From Dokdonella sp. (lineage in GTDB: Bacteria > Pseudomonadota > Gammaproteobacteria > Xanthomonadales > Rhodanobacteraceae): a stretch of 64,000 nt of DNA. Below the pieces are notes generated by a model, which saw only the letters and a list, made by a program, of their open reading frames with translations, made no database searches and was not told where the DNA came from. This document shows positions 1 to 8,501 of this stretch, piece after piece; positions within the stretch are counted from its first letter, which is position 1; the number at the start of each line of letters is the position of its first letter. Made by a program: the position numbers and the translations under genes. The stretch covers positions 1-64,000 of the forward strand of contig NZ_JAHCAP010000005.1 of the NCBI RefSeq assembly GCF_019634815.1, in the 5' to 3' direction.

Positions 1-48
1 CCGCACCGACGCATTCGGTCGCGAATCGACGCGGCAACAACGCCGCGC

Positions 49-561
49 TCAGCGCGACGTGAACATGCGCATGATGCGGCGGAAGATGCCCTGCTTCGGT
101 GGCTTCGCCGGCGTCGACGCGGCGGCGTCAGCCGGCGTCGCGGTCGGTACCGTGCGCGCGTGTTCGCGGCGCGGTTTGCGTTCGGCGCCGTGGCGCGATG
201 CGGCTTCCTGCGTCGCGCTGACGACTGTGTTCGTGGCCTCGCCTTCCTGACGCTTGTTGCGACCGCGACCACCGCGGCGGCGACGCTTGCGCGGCGCTTC
301 GCCGTTCAGTGCGGCAGCGGGATCGCCGGAAGTCGGCGATGTCGTCGCGATGGCCGACGGCTGCTGCGGCTTCGTGGTCGCATCACCACGGCGCTGTTCG
401 CCGTGCCCGCGTCCACCGCGCGCGCCTTGTCCTTCGCCGCGCGACCGTTCGCCGCGACGTTCGCCGCTGCGTCCATCGCGCGAGCGGCCAGAGCGTGACG
501 GCGCGCCCGACTTCGGCGGCGGGCCGGCGGTGTTGCGCGCGTCGTCGGCGGCGTCATCGGC
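49..561 (-). CDS. Basic C-terminal tail of an RNA-binding protein, probably RhlB-type helicase (partial)
   Basis: An open minus-strand frame ends with TGA at 49-51. It encodes about 170 residues of low-complexity, Arg/Gly/Ala-rich sequence, including a stretch RKRRRRGGRGRNKR and an amphipathic end KQGIFRRIMRMFTSR. This composition is what is seen in the disordered RNA-binding tails of DEAD-box helicases such as RhlB of Lysobacterales, or of RNase E. No catalytic helicase motif lies in the window, so the family assignment is a guess. The frame has no start here: at about 561 it runs into an unrelated threonine dehydratase piece. Because the sequence changes gene identity abruptly, it is treated as a fragment. 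Confidence 0.4.
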   Translation of the reverse strand, partial: ADDAADDARNTAGPPPKSGAPSRSGRSRDGRSGERRGERSRGEGQGARGGRGHGEQRRGDATTKPQQPSAIATTSPTSGDPAAALNGEAPRKRRRRGGRGRNKRQEGEATNTVVSATQEAASRHGAERKPRREHARTVPTATPADAAASTPAKPPKQGIFRRIMRMFTSR

Positions 562-779
562 TAGGAATCTCCCGCCAGCACGACATCGACGTATTCCGCG
601 CCGAGTCGGCGCACCGCGTCGATCTTCACCTCCGGTGCGGTTACCGGCATCACGATGGTGGCGCGGATTCCCAGCTTTTTCGCGGCCAGCGCCACACCCT
701 GCGCATGATTGCCTGCCGAAGCGGCAATCACGCCGCGTGCGCGTTCATCGGCATCCAGTTGCGCCATGCGGTTATAGGC
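561..779 (-). pseudogene. Internal fragment of threonine dehydratase (ilvA-like)
   Basis: About 72 codons on the minus strand match the PLP-dependent threonine dehydratase/TdcB-IlvA fold. They read AYNRMAQL, then [19 protein letters not shown] (the conserved SAGNHAQG phosphate-binding loop), then [18 protein letters not shown]. The upstream S-F-K-L-R-G motif with the PLP lysine is absent; the sequence switches to groEL on the opposite strand at about 780. The downstream side ends in TAG at 561-563, just after a GDS that should continue into the rest of the enzyme. With both ends missing the piece cannot encode a working enzyme. It is either a rearrangement product or an assembly chimera. Confidence 0.75.
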
Positions 780-781
780 CG

Positions 782-1533
782 GCCAGGTCATCTCCGAGGA
801 AGTCGGCCTGCAGCTCGAAAAGGCGACGCTGCAGGATCTCGGCCGCGCGAAGAAGGTCGTGATCTCCAAGGAGAACACCACGATCATCGACGGCGCCGGC
901 GAAGCGGCCAACATCCAGTCGCGCATCAAGCAGATCAAGGCGCAGATCGAAGAGACATCTTCGGACTACGACCGCGAGAAGCTGCAGGAGCGCGTGGCCA
1001 AGCTGGCCGGCGGCGTGGCCGTTATCAAGGTCGGTGCCGCGACGGAAGTCGAGATGAAGGAAAAGAAGGCTCGCGTCGAGGACGCCCTGCACGCCACGCG
1101 TGCGGCGGTCGAGGAAGGCATCGTGCCGGGCGGCGGCGTCGCGCTGATCCGCGCCAAGGCCTCGGTCAAGGATCTCAAGGGCAGCAACGAGGACCAGAAC
1201 CACGGCATCGCGATCGCGCTGCGCGCGATGGAAGCGCCGCTGCGCGAGATCGTGACGAACGCGGGCGAGGAAGCCTCGGTCATCCTCAACAAGGTCGCCG
1301 ACGGCAAGGGCAACTTCGGCTACAACGCCGCGACGGGCGAATACGGCGACATGGTCGAGCTCGGCATCCTCGATCCGACCAAGGTCACGCGCACCGCGCT
1401 GCAGAACGCCGCGTCGATCGCCGGCCTCGTCGTCACGACGGAAGCCATGGTCGCCGAGGCGCCGAAGAAGGAAGAGGCGCACAACCACGGCCCGGCCGGC
1501 GGCATGGGCGGCATGGGCGGGATGGATTTCTGA
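782..1533 (+). CDS. groEL: Chaperonin GroEL, C-terminal half (partial)
   Basis: This is the last ~250 residues of the 60-kDa chaperonin, which with GroES folds cytosolic proteins in an ATP-driven double ring. Recognisable stretches are [19 protein letters not shown] at the start (apical domain, about residue 297 of the usual 545), [16 protein letters not shown] (intermediate/equatorial hinge), [17 protein letters not shown] near the end, and the typical Gly/Met tail [11 protein letters not shown] before TGA at 1531. The N-terminal half and groES are absent: upstream of about 782 the sequence becomes a threonine dehydratase fragment on the other strand. There is no start codon of its own, so it is a truncated 3' portion. 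A clean terminator hairpin follows. Confidence 0.95.
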
Positions 1534-1562
1534 TCCTGCCCGACCGCTTTGAAGCGTGAATG

Positions 1563-1596
1563 CGAAGCCCGGCCTTGTGCCGGGCTTCGTGTTTCA
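1563..1596 (+). terminator. Rho-independent terminator after groEL
   Basis: A perfect 10-bp inverted repeat (CGAAGCCCGG at 1563-1572 with CCGGGCTTCG at 1580-1589, loop of 7) begins 29 bases after the groEL stop and is followed by TGTTTCAT. It is a typical hairpin terminator with a short T-rich tail. Confidence 0.8.
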
Positions 1597-1941
1597 TGGC
1601 GGCCCGATGCAACCCGTAAGGTATCGCCTCGCCCGCACTCACGCGAGGCGCGCGACGAACATATGCGCTGTGGCGTTGCTGGGGATGGTGCAAGGATGAT
1701 CCGTTCCACGCCACGCTCGCACGGATGGACGGCGGCAGCAACCCAGCCGCCGAGCAAGGAGCCCTGCATGGCCGGGTCAGTGCGGCAGCCAGGAAAGCTC
1801 GGTTCCACACGAACAGGATCACCTTTGCAGGGCAGAGCGTGCTCCGCTGCCATCTCGGCATGATGTGCGACGCGTTCACCCATGAAGCGTTGTGAAACAT
1901 GCCGCGCACGAGGGTTGGGTAGCGCGCGGATGCGAGCCGGG
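1597..1941. other. Intergenic stretch, no gene seen
   Basis: Between the groEL terminator and the stop codon of the Asp-box protein gene I see no supportable coding frame, RNA gene or clear repeat. The open frames here have the composition of chance GC-rich frames. Confidence 0.6.
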
Positions 1942-4137
1942 TCAGTCGAAACCGTTGCGGAACAGCAAGTCCGGCGCATCGCGCAGGTGCCACACGCCCG
2001 AGTTGGTACCGACGAGGAGTGCGTCCGGCGCACCGGGCATCGTCGCCATCGCCAACACTCGCGTGGCCGGCAAGCCCTCATCGATGCGGCTCCAGGTCTC
2101 GCCGCTGTCGCGGCTGCGCAGGACGCAGCCAGTGCCATGCGCCGCCTTGGACATGCCGCTGGCACGGATCGTCCCTGCGCGTTGCGGGTCGGCGAGCAGG
2201 CGGCGGATGTCGCAATCCGCGAACGTGCCTTGTTCGACCCAGTGGTCGCCGGCGTCATCGGAGCGAAAAATGGTGCTGCCTTCGTTGCCGTCGTGGAATG
2301 CGCCCGCGGCCCAGATGCGACCGGCGAGGTTCGGATCGGATGCAAGCGCGTAGATGTCGATGGCCGTATCGGCGGAATTGCCCCTGCGCGGCAACCCGGT
2401 ATTGACGGCTTGCCAGGTCGAGCCACCGTCGCGGCTGCGAAAGACGCCGTTCGTCAGGGTCGGCATTGGTGCGGCGCCATTGCCGTTCCACGTTTGTTGC
2501 AAATAGGTACCGACAAGGATCGTCTGGCTGTCGTGCGGATCCAGTGCCATCGAAATCGGATAGTTGATTTCGATGCCGGCGTTGTCCGGGTAGATGATGC
2601 GCAGCGGAAGTCCGGCGCTGCGGTCGAGCAGGGTGGTGCCGGCGTCATCACTGCGGATCACACGCCAATTCGACTGGGCATCTCCGCTGGCGATCGCATA
2701 GAAGGTTTGCAGCGGGCCACTCGTGCATGGCCCGGCCGGAGGCGGCGATGCGCATGAGCGTGGATCGAGCGCGATGTCGCGCACGGTACGGGTCTGGATA
2801 GACAGGCCGCTGCCGAGGATCGAGAACGTGCGGCCCCCATCAAGGCTCTTGAACAAGCCCGGCCCCATGACGCCGTCAACTCCGGCGGCATACACCGGCG
2901 TCACATCGACGTCCGCTACCGTCGGATCGACCGTAATGGCACGCGTGAGCCAGATGAAATGGCCGAGATCGGAAGCCGTCCAGGTGACTCCGTCGTCGTC
3001 ACTGAACAGCAGTGCAGGATTGGTCGTCGTCGTGTATTCGTCGGCATAACCGGCGTAGAGGCGATGCGCATGTGGATGCACCGCGACGGAGCGAAAGCTG
3101 GTAGCGGAAAGTCCGTTGTTGCGCGCGATCCATGACAAACCCGCATCGGAACTGCTGAAGATGCCGACGTGATCGGTCGCCGCCCACAGCAGCTGGGCAG
3201 GATCGGCGCGGTCGCGCAGCAATTTCCGGATTGGCGCGTTGACACCGTCGAGGACCATGGGCGGGGCGACCGGTGGCGTGGTTCCAAACAGGCCATCGTC
3301 GCAACCGATCCAGTCCACGTACCAGTCCGTCGAATCGAGCAACAGGCTGTTGGTTTGCCAGCATGCGCCGGATTGCGGCTGCCACAGTCCACCGCCGAAA
3401 GATGCCCGCCACAGCGTAGCGAACGGGCCACTGGAAGTGACCAGCATCGCACCGCCACTCAAGAAGGTGCCCGTCGTGAGAGGGCCGTCGAAGCCGAATT
3501 GCTCCACCCAGCCTGTGCCGCCGTTCGTCGACAAATAAAACGACCAGGACGATGGGATTGCCGTGAAGCCCATGAGCAAGGACGAGTCATCGGGCGAGTC
3601 GATGAGTTTGGTGATGCCCAAGCCGCCGTCCAGGCCGACGTCGGCGCGCGCGAAGCTGGCACCGGCGTCCGTGCTGTACCAGAGCCCGGTGTTGGTCGTC
3701 GCTGCGAACAGCCGTTCTTCGGTACCGGACGTGACCAGCAATTGCGTGATGATCGCGCCCGCGACCGGCAAGGTGCCCGTCGCCGCGATCGTCTCGCCGT
3801 TGTCGTCGCTGCGATGGATTGTCCCGCGCGCATCCGCGATCCACAGACGCCCCGGATGCGTGTTCGATCGCGCGAGTGCCGCAAACTCGGCCGGGCCACT
3901 GCCGATCGTGCCGCCGAGCTTGCGCGACCAATGCAGGCCGTTGTCGTCACTGCGGAACAGACCGCCGTTCGTCCCCGCGAACAGGAAATGCGCGTCCTGC
4001 GACTGCAGCAGCACGGTCACCGTGCCACCGTAGGGCGTTCCGCCCGTCCATGTTTGTGCGAGCGTGACGCCACTTGCGCAAGACAGCGCGACAAGTATCG
4101 AGGCCTTCGACAACGATAAAGGCTTGCGCGCAGTCAT
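1942..4137 (-). CDS. Secreted Asp-box (BNR) repeat beta-propeller protein with C-terminal FRNGFD tail
   Basis: 731 residues from ATG at 4137. The start was chosen because it opens a signal peptide (MTARKPLSLSKASILVALSC, cleavage likely after LAQ). At least nine Asp-box motifs of the S-x-D-x-G-x-T/S-W type are visible, among them SDDNGLHWSR, STDAGASF, SSDAGLSWI, SDDDGVTWT, SLDGGRTF, SRDGGSTW and SRDSGETWS. They imply one or two sialidase/Vps10-like beta-propellers. No sialidase catalytic triad or RIP motif was found, so enzymatic activity is unsupported; binding or a structural surface role is as likely. The protein ends LLFRNGFD, a tail shared in pattern with two other secreted proteins of this window. 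It is the last gene of a minus-strand series. Confidence 0.85.
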   Translation of the reverse strand: MTARKPLSLSKASILVALSCASGVTLAQTWTGGTPYGGTVTVLLQSQDAHFLFAGTNGGLFRSDDNGLHWSRKLGGTIGSGPAEFAALARSNTHPGRLWIADARGTIHRSDDNGETIAATGTLPVAGAIITQLLVTSGTEERLFAATTNTGLWYSTDAGASFARADVGLDGGLGITKLIDSPDDSSLLMGFTAIPSSWSFYLSTNGGTGWVEQFGFDGPLTTGTFLSGGAMLVTSSGPFATLWRASFGGGLWQPQSGACWQTNSLLLDSTDWYVDWIGCDDGLFGTTPPVAPPMVLDGVNAPIRKLLRDRADPAQLLWAATDHVGIFSSSDAGLSWIARNNGLSATSFRSVAVHPHAHRLYAGYADEYTTTTNPALLFSDDDGVTWTASDLGHFIWLTRAITVDPTVADVDVTPVYAAGVDGVMGPGLFKSLDGGRTFSILGSGLSIQTRTVRDIALDPRSCASPPPAGPCTSGPLQTFYAIASGDAQSNWRVIRSDDAGTTLLDRSAGLPLRIIYPDNAGIEINYPISMALDPHDSQTILVGTYLQQTWNGNGAAPMPTLTNGVFRSRDGGSTWQAVNTGLPRRGNSADTAIDIYALASDPNLAGRIWAAGAFHDGNEGSTIFRSDDAGDHWVEQGTFADCDIRRLLADPQRAGTIRASGMSKAAHGTGCVLRSRDSGETWSRIDEGLPATRVLAMATMPGAPDALLVGTNSGVWHLRDAPDLLFRNGFD

Positions 4138-4481
4138 GCTCGATTCCAATTGAAACCAAAGCCGGAGCATAGAACCGCGGCGGCGTTGGTTCCAGAGACA
4201 GGCCTTGCGTGGCCCCATCGCTGCTTCGCTATTGGTGACGCGATCGACACCAAATTTCGCAGCAGCATGGCAAGCGACAAGGGCAGCCAGCAGCGCCAGA
4301 ACGACGGCCAGCGCGTGCAGCCCAGCGCTCATCACGGGCCGGGCCGGCTCACGCCGGGCACATGGGCGTCGCCGCACACCCCGTCGCGGCCGTGCGGCAG
4401 CAGCTTGACGAGAACCGTGCCGGCTCGGTGTCTGCCAGCAGCAGGTTCTGCGCGCCGGGCGGGCCTGGACTGCGCCGCTCG
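4138..4481. other. Intergenic stretch upstream of the Asp-box gene
   Basis: About 340 bases between the prolyl oligopeptidase stop and the start of the Asp-box protein. The Asp-box frame stays open upstream to about 4377 and contains an Ala/Leu-rich run, but the convincing signal peptide begins at 4137, so this is read as leader/promoter DNA. No clear -35/-10 pair was picked out. Confidence 0.5.
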
Positions 4482-6719
4482 CTACAATCGCTCGTCCACG
4501 ACCGGCGTCGGCTGGAAGGCCGGGTCGCCGGTTTGCCAGAGGATGAAGGCCAGCATGTCCGCGGCATTTTCGATTCTTTGCTGGCGGGTGCTGTCGATGC
4601 CATGGCCGGCATCCTCGTCCACTCGCAGCAATACCGGGCGCTCGCTGGCCGTGGCCGCCTGCAGGCGCGCCGCCAGCTTGGCCGGCTGCCAGGCATCCAC
4701 GCGCATGTCGTTGATGCCCGCGGTGATGAGGACGGCCGGATAGTCCACGCCGTTGCGCACATTGGCGTAGGGGCTCATGGCGAGCAGCGCGCGGAACCCG
4801 GGTTCGGTCGCGACGCTGCCGAGCTCGGCCACGTTGCCGATGCCGTTGGCCGTGGTCTCGAAGCGCAGCAGGTCGGACACCGGAACCATGGGGACGGCCG
4901 CTGCGAACAGATCGGGACGCTCCTCGATCGCGCGGCCGATCAGGATGCCGCCCGCGCTGGCGCCGACGATGGACATCCGCGCCGGTCGGGTGTAGCCCGC
5001 CTTGACCAGGAACTCGGCGCAGGCGATGAAATCCTTCCAGGTATTCGGCTTGGTGGCCTGGAAGCCGGCACGGTGCCAGGCATCGCCCAATTCGCCGCCG
5101 CCGCGCACATGCGCGATGGCGAGGATGACGCCGCGTTGGAACCAGGCGCGATTGGTCGGATCGTAATCAGGCGTGATGCTGAGGCCATAGGCGCCATAGC
5201 CGAGCATCATCACGCGGTGGCTGGCGTCGAGGGCGATGCCCTTGCGATGGACGAGGGTCAGCGGCACCTGCGCGCCATCATGGCTGGGCACTTTGATCTC
5301 CGTTACCGCCATGTCGCGGTCGACGTCCATGGATCCGGCCGGACGCAGGGTCGTTGCGCCGAGTGCCCGGCGATCCGCTTCCCAAGCCAGCCACGCGGGC
5401 ACGCGCAGCCAGGACGAGGCTTCGACGATGACGGCGCGGCCGACCGGATCGGTGAAGACGCGATCGACACTGCCGGGGAACGGCAGGGTCAGCGGTTGTG
5501 CGTTCGCACCCTTGGCAAACGGCAGGCGCTCGACGCGCTTGTTGCCACCGTCCATGCGCACGATCCACAAGGCATCGTGGTTGGCATCGATCGCGCTGAT
5601 CGGCAAGTCGCCAGCCGGCACCAGCGTGCGACTGCGCGGCGCGCCCTCGCCGGCGAGATCAAGGGCAATGACCTCGCCATTGGGCGCGCGCTTGCGCGAT
5701 ATCGCGTACACCGTATCGCCCTGCAGACGTGCCGGAACCAGCTCGGCATCCACGTTGCCGACGATCAACTGGTCGTCGTAACTGGCGGCCAGCGTGCGCC
5801 AGGCGATGTCGCCGCCACGGTCGATCGCATCCAGCCGCGTCGCGTAGGCACGCAGGCGCGGATCGACGCCAAGGCTGATCCACGTGATGGCGTGCTTCGA
5901 GCCGGGCGCCATCGTCACGTACGGAATTTCGTCGGGGGCGAGGGCGAAATGTGCGTCGCTGATGCCGTGGCCGACGATGGCGCGGTCGGCGCTCGCCGGC
6001 TGACCGAGCTGGTGCAGCCACACCTGCTGGTTCTGGAAGCGCGCGGTGGCCGGCATGCCCGGGCGCATCTCCTGCAGGCGCGTGTAGAAGAAGCCGCGGC
6101 TGTCCGGACGCCAGGAAAACACGCTGGCGAAACTGCGGTCGATGGTTTCCGGCAGGTTCTTGCCGGTGCGGCGGTCGAGGATGTGCAGGGTCGGCATCTC
6201 CGATCCACCTTCGGAGAGGCCGTAGAGCACGTAGCGATTGTCGGGTGAGGGCGCATAGCCGTTGATCGAAACGTGCGCCCCGTCCTTTCCGCTGAGGCGC
6301 TCGGGATCGAGCAGCAACTGGTCGGTGCCGCGCGCGCCCTTGCGCACATGCAGCTTGGGAATGGAGCCATCCGGCGGCGTGCGCAGGGTGTAGTAGTGCC
6401 CATTCATGATCTGCAGGCCGTACGCGCGTGCGGGCTGGGAGCGGATGATCGCCCCCAGCTCATCTCTCAATGCGGCCCGTCCCGGCAGCGCATCCAGGCG
6501 GGCGCGGGTGAAGGCGGTCTGCGCCTTCATCCACGCTCGCACCTCGGCATTGTCGGCTTGCTCGAAATAGCGGTAGTCGTCGGTGATGCGCGTGCCGAAA
6601 TAATCGTCGACGACGGGCCGTACCGGTGCAACGGGGGCGGCAGGCGTCTGGCTGCCGGCGACGGCGACACCTGCCAGCAGCAGGGCGAAACCGGCCACGA
6701 GATTGCGCAGGATATGCAT
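4482..6719 (-). CDS. Prolyl oligopeptidase (S9A serine peptidase), exported
   Basis: 745 residues, the usual size for prolyl endopeptidases, which cleave short peptides on the carboxyl side of proline. An N-terminal hydrophobic segment (FALLLAGVAVAGSQ) predicts export to the periplasm. The N-terminal part carries the family start DDYFGTRITDDYRYFE followed by a beta-propeller. The C-terminal alpha/beta-hydrolase domain has the nucleophile motif GASAGGILIGRA, an acidic triad residue around INDMRVDAWQ and the histidine in DAGHGIDS. RGGGELGDAWHRAG and NTWKDFIACAEFLV are typical of the family. Its ATG at 6719 lies 36 bases after the preceding small periplasmic gene, so the two are probably cotranscribed. 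Confidence 0.95.
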   Translation of the reverse strand: MHILRNLVAGFALLLAGVAVAGSQTPAAPVAPVRPVVDDYFGTRITDDYRYFEQADNAEVRAWMKAQTAFTRARLDALPGRAALRDELGAIIRSQPARAYGLQIMNGHYYTLRTPPDGSIPKLHVRKGARGTDQLLLDPERLSGKDGAHVSINGYAPSPDNRYVLYGLSEGGSEMPTLHILDRRTGKNLPETIDRSFASVFSWRPDSRGFFYTRLQEMRPGMPATARFQNQQVWLHQLGQPASADRAIVGHGISDAHFALAPDEIPYVTMAPGSKHAITWISLGVDPRLRAYATRLDAIDRGGDIAWRTLAASYDDQLIVGNVDAELVPARLQGDTVYAISRKRAPNGEVIALDLAGEGAPRSRTLVPAGDLPISAIDANHDALWIVRMDGGNKRVERLPFAKGANAQPLTLPFPGSVDRVFTDPVGRAVIVEASSWLRVPAWLAWEADRRALGATTLRPAGSMDVDRDMAVTEIKVPSHDGAQVPLTLVHRKGIALDASHRVMMLGYGAYGLSITPDYDPTNRAWFQRGVILAIAHVRGGGELGDAWHRAGFQATKPNTWKDFIACAEFLVKAGYTRPARMSIVGASAGGILIGRAIEERPDLFAAAVPMVPVSDLLRFETTANGIGNVAELGSVATEPGFRALLAMSPYANVRNGVDYPAVLITAGINDMRVDAWQPAKLAARLQAATASERPVLLRVDEDAGHGIDSTRQQRIENAADMLAFILWQTGDPAFQPTPVVDERL

Positions 6720-6755
6720 GACATTCTCCCGGAAGCGGAGTTGCCTCGCACGCGA

Positions 6756-7277
6756 TCAGCTACCGCGTGCCTCCATGGTGCGTTCGATGGTCTTCAGGAA
6801 GCGATTGATCCCGGCATTGGCGGCGACCGCCTCCGGATATTGCCGGCGCGTGGCGTCCAGGTCGCCGCGTGCCACTACCGGCATCAGCGCGGGCGCAACG
6901 GCCACCTGTGACAGGGCATCGCGCACGGTCGGCAGGTGGTCCGCGGCGGTGATGACGATGTCGAAGGCATGGGTGGCCAGGGCCTGGTCGAGCGTTGTGG
7001 CGTCGTCGACCACCTGGACGTGATGACCGGCCCGTTCGAGGCTGCGCTGGAAACCTTCGCGATCCAGGCCTTTCGCCTCGGCGCTGGCGGCATCGCCAAA
7101 GAGCAGGATCTGGGCCGGATGGCGCGATACCCACGCCTGGTAGCGCAGCGCGCCGCCCATGCGGTACATCACCTCGCCGCAGGCCTGGGCGGACGGGATG
7201 CCGAAGACGCTGCCGGTGAGCAGCAGGGCCGTCGCCAGGATGGCTGGACGGATGCCGATGCGTGGTTGGGTGTTCAT
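6756..7277 (-). CDS. Small periplasmic protein of unknown function
   Basis: 173 residues from ATG at 7277, chosen for a good ribosome site (GGAGG, 5 bases upstream) and a signal peptide (RPAILATALLLTGSVFG, cleavage likely after SAQA). The mature part starts CGEVMYRMGG and alternates strand and helix: QILLFGDAASAEAKG, VQVVDDATTLDQAL, FDIVITAADHLPTV, LMPVVARG. This resembles a response-regulator-like or flavodoxin-like alpha/beta fold, but no phospho-acceptor pattern can be assigned. It lies between a barrel-protein gene and prolyl oligopeptidase on the same strand, so it may act in the periplasm with them. I do not recognise the family. Confidence 0.7.
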   Translation of the reverse strand: MNTQPRIGIRPAILATALLLTGSVFGIPSAQACGEVMYRMGGALRYQAWVSRHPAQILLFGDAASAEAKGLDREGFQRSLERAGHHVQVVDDATTLDQALATHAFDIVITAADHLPTVRDALSQVAVAPALMPVVARGDLDATRRQYPEAVAANAGINRFLKTIERTMEARGS

Positions 7278-7403
7278 GCAATCCTCCGTTTCCTGTGGGT
7301 CTTCGCGGTCGGGGTGGCATGTGGCCGTGGTCGCCGTGACTGGGTTCATGGATCCCCGCCGATGCGGGCGTTGCTGGAGAAATTCCGAATGGGTCGCTTT
7401 TGC

Positions 7404-7433
7404 CGTCATTCCGGCCAGCGCCGGGTGGCGACG
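7404..7433. repeat. Degenerate REP-like hairpin
   Basis: CGTCATTCCGGCCAGCGCCG followed by GGTGGCGACG forms an imperfect stem with the same left arm as the better-preserved element at 17035. It lies between the barrel gene and the small periplasmic gene. Confidence 0.5.
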
Positions 7434-7444
7434 TGTTCAGGACA

Positions 7445-8434
7445 TCAGAAATCGCGCACCAGGCGCATCTCGAAGGCGTGGCGGAAGTTGATCACCGACT
7501 CGCCCCATATCATTTCGTGCCACGCCGCCGACAGGGTGTACGAGCCGCCGAAGTGATAGTCGACGCCGATGCCCGCCTCGGCGAAATTGTGCTTGGCCAA
7601 CTGGTCGTGGTGGTACCAGTAGGCATTGGTGCGCCCCGCGGTCAGTGGGCCAAGTTCGGCCAGCGAATAGCCCTGGCCCTTCTTGGCCATCGTGAAACCG
7701 CGCAGTGTCAGGCGGTCGTTGATGAAATAGCCCAGTTCCAGTTCCAGCCGGTGGTGGCTGAGGCGGGTGTCGAGCACCTTCTCGGTGTAGAAATAGCTGT
7801 AACGCGCGCGGTAATACAGGTTGGTGAAATCGAACTGGTGGGCGAGTTCGATCGAAGGTTCCACCTTCCAGATACCCTGGCCCGGCGCGGCATTGGAAAA
7901 GAACACGTAGTCGTGGCTCGGGTACCACACGGTCAGCGATGGCGTGAGCAGGTAATTGCCGCGCATCGTCGTATGCCAGGCGACGCCCAGGTTCCAGTCC
8001 TGCCAGGTGCCGTGGTAGCGGCCGTCGTCCTGGAACCTCGATTCCGGATGGGGCGGGTTGAGCGCCGGCCCGTTGCGGCACTGCGGCGGTGCGGTGGTCG
8101 GGCAATGCGGCGAGCCGTGGAACACGTTGGAAACGAACGGGATGCCGGCGTGCACCGACCAGGTGTCGCTGACGAAATAATTGACGTCCAGGTGCAGGCT
8201 GCGCATGGTGCCTTCGCCGACGTCAAGCACCGTGCTGTCGTTGGTGCGCAGCCCGTTGACGTAGGTTTGCTGGTAACCCACCGAGAACGAGCCATGTCCC
8301 TTGGGTGAGGGGTTCAGGGCCTGCTCGGCGGTTTCCGGTCCGCCGCCGGCACGGGCGAGGCTGGGGGCAAGTGCGAGGATGATCCAGGTACAGCACGCAA
8401 GTGCCCGAAACGATATTGCGGTAGCGCTTTCCAT
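7445..8434 (-). CDS. Outer-membrane beta-barrel protein
   Basis: 329 residues from ATG at 8434, with a G-rich ribosome site just upstream. A signal peptide (ALACCTWIILALAPSLARA) is followed by a chain of amphipathic strands rich in Tyr/Trp/Phe with alternating polarity, for example GSFSVGYQQTYVNG, LHLDVNYFV, LYYRARYSYFYT, LELELGYFI and YTLSAAWHEM. It ends in Phe (EMRLVRDF), the usual signal for barrel assembly by the BAM complex. The transported substrate is unknown; the general shape is that of transporter/phenol-pathway type barrels. It starts 67 bases after the kinase stop and so may be read with the ECF-kinase genes. Confidence 0.8.
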   Translation of the reverse strand: MESATAISFRALACCTWIILALAPSLARAGGGPETAEQALNPSPKGHGSFSVGYQQTYVNGLRTNDSTVLDVGEGTMRSLHLDVNYFVSDTWSVHAGIPFVSNVFHGSPHCPTTAPPQCRNGPALNPPHPESRFQDDGRYHGTWQDWNLGVAWHTTMRGNYLLTPSLTVWYPSHDYVFFSNAAPGQGIWKVEPSIELAHQFDFTNLYYRARYSYFYTEKVLDTRLSHHRLELELGYFINDRLTLRGFTMAKKGQGYSLAELGPLTAGRTNAYWYHHDQLAKHNFAEAGIGVDYHFGGSYTLSAAWHEMIWGESVINFRHAFEMRLVRDF

Positions 8435-8501
8435 GGTTTCGTTCCCCCCCAAGAAGCGAATAGCCGTGTACAGCCGCCCGTCGTGCTCTGCCGGGTGCGA
8501 T

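Noticed and set aside
254..1559. Long open frames overlapping the helicase tail and groEL on other frames
   Set aside because: They are shadows created by high third-position GC; only the frames with recognisable helicase-tail, dehydratase and GroEL motifs are real.
4138..4377. N-terminal extension of the Asp-box protein with an Ala/Leu-rich run
   Set aside because: A convincing signal peptide starts at 4137; the upstream part has no ribosome site and looks like chance open frame in GC-rich DNA.
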